Positions 37,334 through 40,879 of a stretch of DNA of 40,879 nt are shown here, piece after piece (positions within the stretch are counted from its first letter, which is position 1; each line of letters starts with the position of its first letter). The stretch is from Clostridia bacterium (GTDB lineage: Bacteria > Bacillota > Clostridia > Christensenellales > Borkfalkiaceae). The notes under the pieces are model-generated. The model had not been told where the DNA came from, did no database searches, and saw only the letters and a program-made list of their open reading frames with translations. Where the stretch lies: positions 1 through 40,879 of the forward strand of contig JAGAOR010000033.1 of the NCBI GenBank assembly GCA_017623605.1, given 5' to 3'. A program made the translations under genes and the position numbers.

Positions 37334-37450
37334 GTTGCGATTGTAGGGGATACTATGCCCTTTCGCTGAAAACCGGTAAAAATCAAGGAATTCGGACAAG
37401 CCGCAACACACCAACTTTGCTTTCTTTGAAATTGCGATAAGGGCAATTTC
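37334..37450 (+). promoter_or_regulatory. Structured leader of rpsL
   Basis: GTTGCG (37334-37339) pairs with CGCAAC (37402-37407) around a small hairpin AGGG/CCCT (37345-37348 with 37358-37361); then a perfect 8-bp hairpin GAAATTGC/GCAATTTC (37428-37435 with 37443-37450). No T-run follows, so it is not a terminator. A ribosomal protein autoregulation site is possible. This and the terminator account for the 305-base gap before rpsL. Confidence 0.5.
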
Positions 37451-37493
37451 GAGGGAAAATATATTCCAAAATTTTTACAAGGAGGTCAAATTT

Positions 37494-37865
37494 ATGCCTA
37501 CTATCAACCAGCTCATCAAAAAAGGTAGAGAGCAGATCACGTACAAATCCAAGAGCCCTATTTTGGATAACTGCCCTCAAAAACGCGGCGTATGTTTGTC
37601 CGTTACCACGACTTCTCCCAAGAAGCCCAACTCTGCTATGCGTAAGATTGCGCGTGTGCGCCTTACGAACAAGCAAGAGGGTACGGTCTACATCCCCGGC
37701 GAAGGACACAACCTTCAAGAGCACAGTTCCGTATTGATCAGAGGCGGACGTGTTAAAGACTTGCCCGGTGTACGTTATCACATCATTCGTGGCGCGCTTG
37801 ACACGGCAGGTGTTGCAAAGCGCAACCAATCCCGCTCGAAATATGGCGCAAAACGCCCTAAATAA
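37494..37865 (+). CDS. rpsL: 30S ribosomal protein S12
   Basis: A 123-residue protein of the decoding centre. The conserved [14 protein letters not shown] and [17 protein letters not shown], which border the residues linked to streptomycin response in other species, are both wild-type in pattern. AAGGAGG lies at 37480-37486. First gene of the str operon; a long structured spacer separates it from rpsG. Confidence 0.97.
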   Translation: MPTINQLIKKGREQITYKSKSPILDNCPQKRGVCLSVTTTSPKKPNSAMRKIARVRLTNKQEGTVYIPGEGHNLQEHSSVLIRGGRVKDLPGVRYHIIRGALDTAGVAKRNQSRSKYGAKRPK

Positions 37866-37881
37866 GAGTTAGGACGAAATC

Positions 37882-38100
37882 GCAAGCAATGCTTGCCGAG
37901 TGCGGTACGCTCGTAAAAACAAGCCGAAAGTCGGTTGCGTTTTAAGACTAAAACCAAAACGCAAAAGACCTACTTGCAATCGGAATATAGCTCGAAAAGC
38001 CCCGAATAAAAGTAGGCAGTATGCAACCAAGGTTGCAGAAGATTCGCACCTTTAATCTATTTCAAGAGGCGCGATAGCTGTACTGAAGGGTTATGCCCTT
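37882..38100 (+). promoter_or_regulatory. Structured spacer RNA between rpsL and rpsG
   Basis: The 263-base gap holds at least six helices: GCAAGC/GCTTGC (37882-37896), CGAGTG/CGCTCG (37897-37913), AGCCGA/TCGGTT (37922-37936), TTGCGTTTT/AAAACGCAA (37935-37964, exclusive with the previous one), CCTACTT/AAGTAGG (37969-38016), GCAACC/GGTTGC (38023-38036) and AAGGG/CCCTT (38086-38100). No promoter or terminator is seen. In E. coli S7 represses itself from this same interval, so an analogous control is plausible. Confidence 0.55.
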
Positions 38101-38128
38101 ATCAAAAAAATCAAAGGAGGATAAAACT

Positions 38129-38599
38129 ATGCCTAGAAGAGGTAACGTACCCAAAAGAGACGTATTGCCCGATCCTATGTATAACAGCAAAGTCGTAACC
38201 AAGCTTATCAATCAGATTATGCTCGACGGTAAAAAGGGAACGGCGCAAACCATCGTTTACGATGCATTCAAAATGATGGGTGAGAAATTAAATATGGAGC
38301 CGATGGAGATCTTCAAACAGGCAATGGAAAACGTAATGCCTGTGGTAGAAGTAAAAGCTCGCCGTGTAGGCGGTGCGAACTATCAAGTTCCTATCGAAAT
38401 CAGACCCGAAAGACGCCAAACGCTTGCAATTCGTTGGATTGTCATCAACACGAGAAAGAGAAGCGAAAGAGAAATGTCTTCCCGCCTTGCAGCGGAGCTT
38501 ATGGACGCGTATAACAATGCGGGTGGTTCTGTGAAGAAAAAAGAAGACACGCATAGAATGGCGGAAGCGAACAAAGCGTTCGCGCATTTCAGATTCTAA
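38129..38599 (+). CDS. rpsG: 30S ribosomal protein S7
   Basis: A 156-residue 16S rRNA-binding assembly protein. [28 protein letters not shown] is the standard N-terminus; [16 protein letters not shown] and [10 protein letters not shown] follow. ATG 38129 is chosen over an in-frame ATG at 38093 because AAAGGAGG sits at 38113-38120 and the length then equals the bacterial norm. fusA follows 15 bases after the stop. Confidence 0.97.
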   Translation: MPRRGNVPKRDVLPDPMYNSKVVTKLINQIMLDGKKGTAQTIVYDAFKMMGEKLNMEPMEIFKQAMENVMPVVEVKARRVGGANYQVPIEIRPERRQTLAIRWIVINTRKRSEREMSSRLAAELMDAYNNAGGSVKKKEDTHRMAEANKAFAHFRF

Positions 38600-38614
38600 T
38601 TTAAGAGGTAAGTT

Positions 38615-40696
38615 ATGGCAAGAGAATACGATTTACTTCACACCAGAAACTTCGGTATTATGGCGCACATCGACGCAGGTAAAACCACGACCACCGAGCG
38701 TATCCTGTTCTACACGGGTAAAACGCACAAGATCGGCGACACGCACGAGGGTACGGCGGTTATGGACTGGATGGCGCAGGAACAGGAACGCGGTATCACG
38801 ATCACGTCTGCCGCGACGACCTGTATTTGGAAAGGACACCGTTTTAACATTATCGACACCCCGGGACACGTTGACTTCACCGTAGAAGTTGAGCGTTCTT
38901 TGCGCGTACTCGACGGCGCTGTGGCGACGTTCTGTGCAAAGGGCGGCGTTGAACCGCAATCGGAAACCGTTTGGCGTCAAGCGGACAACTATAAAGTCCC
39001 CCGCATTGCATACGTCAATAAAATGGACATTAACGGCGCGGACTATTTCCGTGTAGAAAATATGATCCGTGAAAGATTGGGTGCAAACCCCGTACCCATC
39101 GAGCTTCCGATCGGAAAAGAAGATACGTTCAAGGGTATCGTAGATTTGATCCGTATGGAAGCGGAGGTTTACTACGACGATCTTGGTAAAGATTTCCGTA
39201 AAGAACCCATTCCGGCGGATATGATGGACATTGCGAATGAATACAGAGCAAAGCTCGTGGAAGAAGCTGCTTCGGCAAGCGACGAGCTTATGGAAAAATA
39301 CTTCGAAGAGGGCGATCTTTCCGAAGAAGACATCATTGCAGGGCTTCGTACGCGTTGCTTGAAAATGGAAGCAATTCCTATGCTTTGCGGTTCTTCGTAT
39401 AAGAACAAGGGCGTTCAGTTCTTGCTCGACGCGGTTATCAACTTCCTGCCCAGCCCCTTGGACGTTGCGCACGTAAAAGGCGTGAACCCCGACACGGGCG
39501 AAGAGGAAGAGAGAAGAACGGCAGACGACGAGCCTTTCTCTGGGCTTGCGTTCAAAATTGCAACCGATCCTTTCGTTGGTTCGCTTGCATATTTCCGCGC
39601 GTATTCGGGTACGCTTCCCGCAGGTTCTTATGTGTACAATTCCACGAAAGAAAAGAAAGAAAGAGTCGGTCGTTTGGTGCAAATGCATTCCAACGAAAGA
39701 AAGGATATTCCCGAAATTTGTTCGGGTGATATTTGCGCGATCGTAGGTCTTAAATACACGACGACGGGCGACACGCTTTGCGACGAAAAACACCCGATTA
39801 TTCTTGAAAAAATGGTGTTCCCTGAACCCGTTATTCAGCTTTCCCTTGAACCCAAGACGAAAGCAGGTCAAGAAAAAATGACGATGGCGCTTATTAAGCT
39901 TGCGGAAGAAGATCCTACGTTCAAGACGTATACCGATCAAGAAACGGGACAAACGATTATCGCAGGTATGGGCGAATTGCACCTTGACATTATCGTTGAT
40001 CGTTTGCTTCGCGAATTTAAAGTAGAAGCGAACGTCGGTGCGCCGCAGGTTGCATATCGTGAAACGTTCCGCAAAGCAGTGGAATGTGAAGGTATGTACA
40101 AGCGTCAATCGGGCGGTAAAGGTCAATACGGTCATTGTAAGCTTCGTCTTTCTCCCCAAGAACCGGGTGCAGGTTACGCGTTCGAGGATACGACGGTCGG
40201 CGGCTCTATTCCCAAGGAATATATCCCCGCAATCGACAAAGGTATTCAAGAAGCAGCCAAGAACGGTTTCCTTGCGGGTTATGAGATCGTAGACTTCAAA
40301 GTAGAAGTATACGATGGTTCGTATCACGAAGTTGACTCGTCCGAAATGGCATTCAAAATTGCAGGCTCTATGGGTTTCAAGAACGGTGTAGAAAAAGCGA
40401 ACCCCGTTTTACTTGAACCGATTATGAAAGTGCAAATCATCACGCCCGAAGATTACTTCGGTGATTTGATGGGTAACGTTTCGGGACGTCGTGGTACGAT
40501 TCTCGGCACGGACGATCGCAACGGCGCGAAGATTATCGACGCGGAAATCCCGCTTTCCGAAATGTTCGGTTATGCAACGGAGCTCCGTTCGCGTACGCAA
40601 GGTCGCGGTCAATTCACAATGCAGTTTGATCATTATAGCGAAGTGCCGTCGAGCATTTCCAAAGAAATCGTGGAAAAGCGCGGCAAGAAAGAATAA
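38615..40696 (+). CDS. fusA: Elongation factor G
   Basis: A 693-residue GTPase that drives translocation. G motifs: [13 protein letters not shown] (17-29), [19 protein letters not shown] and NKMD. Domain IV and V blocks such as [29 protein letters not shown] and [23 protein letters not shown] follow. Length is normal. Ribosome site AAGAGGTAAG sits at 38603. A terminator-like hairpin and a new promoter follow. Confidence 0.98.
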   Translation: MAREYDLLHTRNFGIMAHIDAGKTTTTERILFYTGKTHKIGDTHEGTAVMDWMAQEQERGITITSAATTCIWKGHRFNIIDTPGHVDFTVEVERSLRVLDGAVATFCAKGGVEPQSETVWRQADNYKVPRIAYVNKMDINGADYFRVENMIRERLGANPVPIELPIGKEDTFKGIVDLIRMEAEVYYDDLGKDFRKEPIPADMMDIANEYRAKLVEEAASASDELMEKYFEEGDLSEEDIIAGLRTRCLKMEAIPMLCGSSYKNKGVQFLLDAVINFLPSPLDVAHVKGVNPDTGEEEERRTADDEPFSGLAFKIATDPFVGSLAYFRAYSGTLPAGSYVYNSTKEKKERVGRLVQMHSNERKDIPEICSGDICAIVGLKYTTTGDTLCDEKHPIILEKMVFPEPVIQLSLEPKTKAGQEKMTMALIKLAEEDPTFKTYTDQETGQTIIAGMGELHLDIIVDRLLREFKVEANVGAPQVAYRETFRKAVECEGMYKRQSGGKGQYGHCKLRLSPQEPGAGYAFEDTTVGGSIPKEYIPAIDKGIQEAAKNGFLAGYEIVDFKVEVYDGSYHEVDSSEMAFKIAGSMGFKNGVEKANPVLLEPIMKVQIITPEDYFGDLMGNVSGRRGTILGTDDRNGAKIIDAEIPLSEMFGYATELRSRTQGRGQFTMQFDHYSEVPSSISKEIVEKRGKKE

Positions 40697-40709
40697 AAAC
40701 ATTCAAAAT

Positions 40710-40740
40710 CAATTCTCCGCTTGAAAAAAGCGGGGAATTG
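40710..40740 (+). terminator. Terminator-like hairpin after fusA
   Basis: A 13-bp stem (40710-40722 with 40728-40740, one wobble) with loop GAAAA. The T-rich tract follows only after a few bases, so read-through to the next gene may occur. Confidence 0.65.
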
Positions 40741-40783
40741 TGGGAATTTTATTAAAAATTTTGCAAAAATACCTGTAAAACGT

Positions 40784-40812
40784 TTGATAAATTCTTGAAA
40801 TTAAGGTATAAT
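40784..40812 (+). promoter_or_regulatory. Promoter for the gene right of the window (probably tuf)
   Basis: TTGATA at 40784-40789, 17-base spacer, perfect TATAAT at 40807-40812. A leader follows with a CGTCC/GGACG hairpin at 40818-40833. Placement after fusA suggests tuf, which is inference. Confidence 0.75.
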
Positions 40813-40879
40813 AGAATCGTCCAAGTATGGACGGACAGTACCGAACGGACAACTAATTTTAATAAAAAAAATTTATAGA

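Noticed and set aside
37889-37945. An 18-codon open frame in the rpsL-rpsG spacer
   Set aside because: It has no ribosome binding site and overlaps the strongest RNA helices.
38633-40327. Long open frames on the strand opposite fusA and valS
   Set aside because: They lie fully antisense to firmly identified genes, have no ribosome sites or recognisable domains, and arise from the codon bias of the sense genes.

Overview
The window looks like a chromosome segment of a Gram-positive, Clostridia-like bacterium, probably from the gut. The evidence is the yabP-yabQ-divIC sporulation/division cluster, many lipoprotein signal peptides with a lipobox, BspA-type leucine-rich-repeat surface proteins, an MsmX-type maltodextrin importer without its own ATPase, and strong A-rich Shine-Dalgarno sites with consensus TTGACA/TATAAT promoters. 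A relative of the uncultured Christensenellales/Borkfalkiaceae-type Clostridia is my inference, not something I could test.

Region 1 (1-12.3 kb): the tail of an unknown gene, then a run with very small gaps: serC-serA-DUF1015 followed by a complete histidine pathway hisZ-G-D-C-B-H-A-F-IE, most genes overlapping by four bases. hisA carries a one-base frameshift. A BspA-like lipoprotein follows hisIE after only 17 bases.

Region 2 (12.3-19.3 kb): an orphan oligopeptide-binding lipoprotein with a consensus promoter, two small unknown envelope proteins, guaB and a short GMP synthetase that has only the ATP pyrophosphatase part, then a 138-residue protein that is 15% cysteine.

Region 3 (19.3-29.7 kb): a YihY/BrkB membrane protein, a small lipoprotein, a TtcA-like PP-loop enzyme, yabP-yabQ-divIC, a Ppx/GppA phosphatase, a membrane HELGH protein, malQ and a maltodextrin-type ABC importer (binding protein plus two permeases).

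Region 4 (29.7-31.8 kb), the accessory part: a promoter, a 110-base RNA-like hairpin with G-U pairs, a strong terminator and a second hairpin reaching into the ribosome site precede a second BspA-like gene. That gene is broken by about 101 bases of foreign-looking sequence. It is followed by an array of short stem-loops separated by a conserved GTGAAWT/AATTCAC linker. The same module (shared coding tail plus array) lies after the first BspA gene at 12.2 kb. This repeated array is the most unusual thing in the window.

Region 5 (31.8-40.9 kb): a leftward NMT1/Thi5-type ABC importer divergent from valS (the two promoters share overlapping -35 boxes), then the str operon rpsL-rpsG-fusA with structured leader and spacer RNA, and a promoter at the right end that probably drives tuf.
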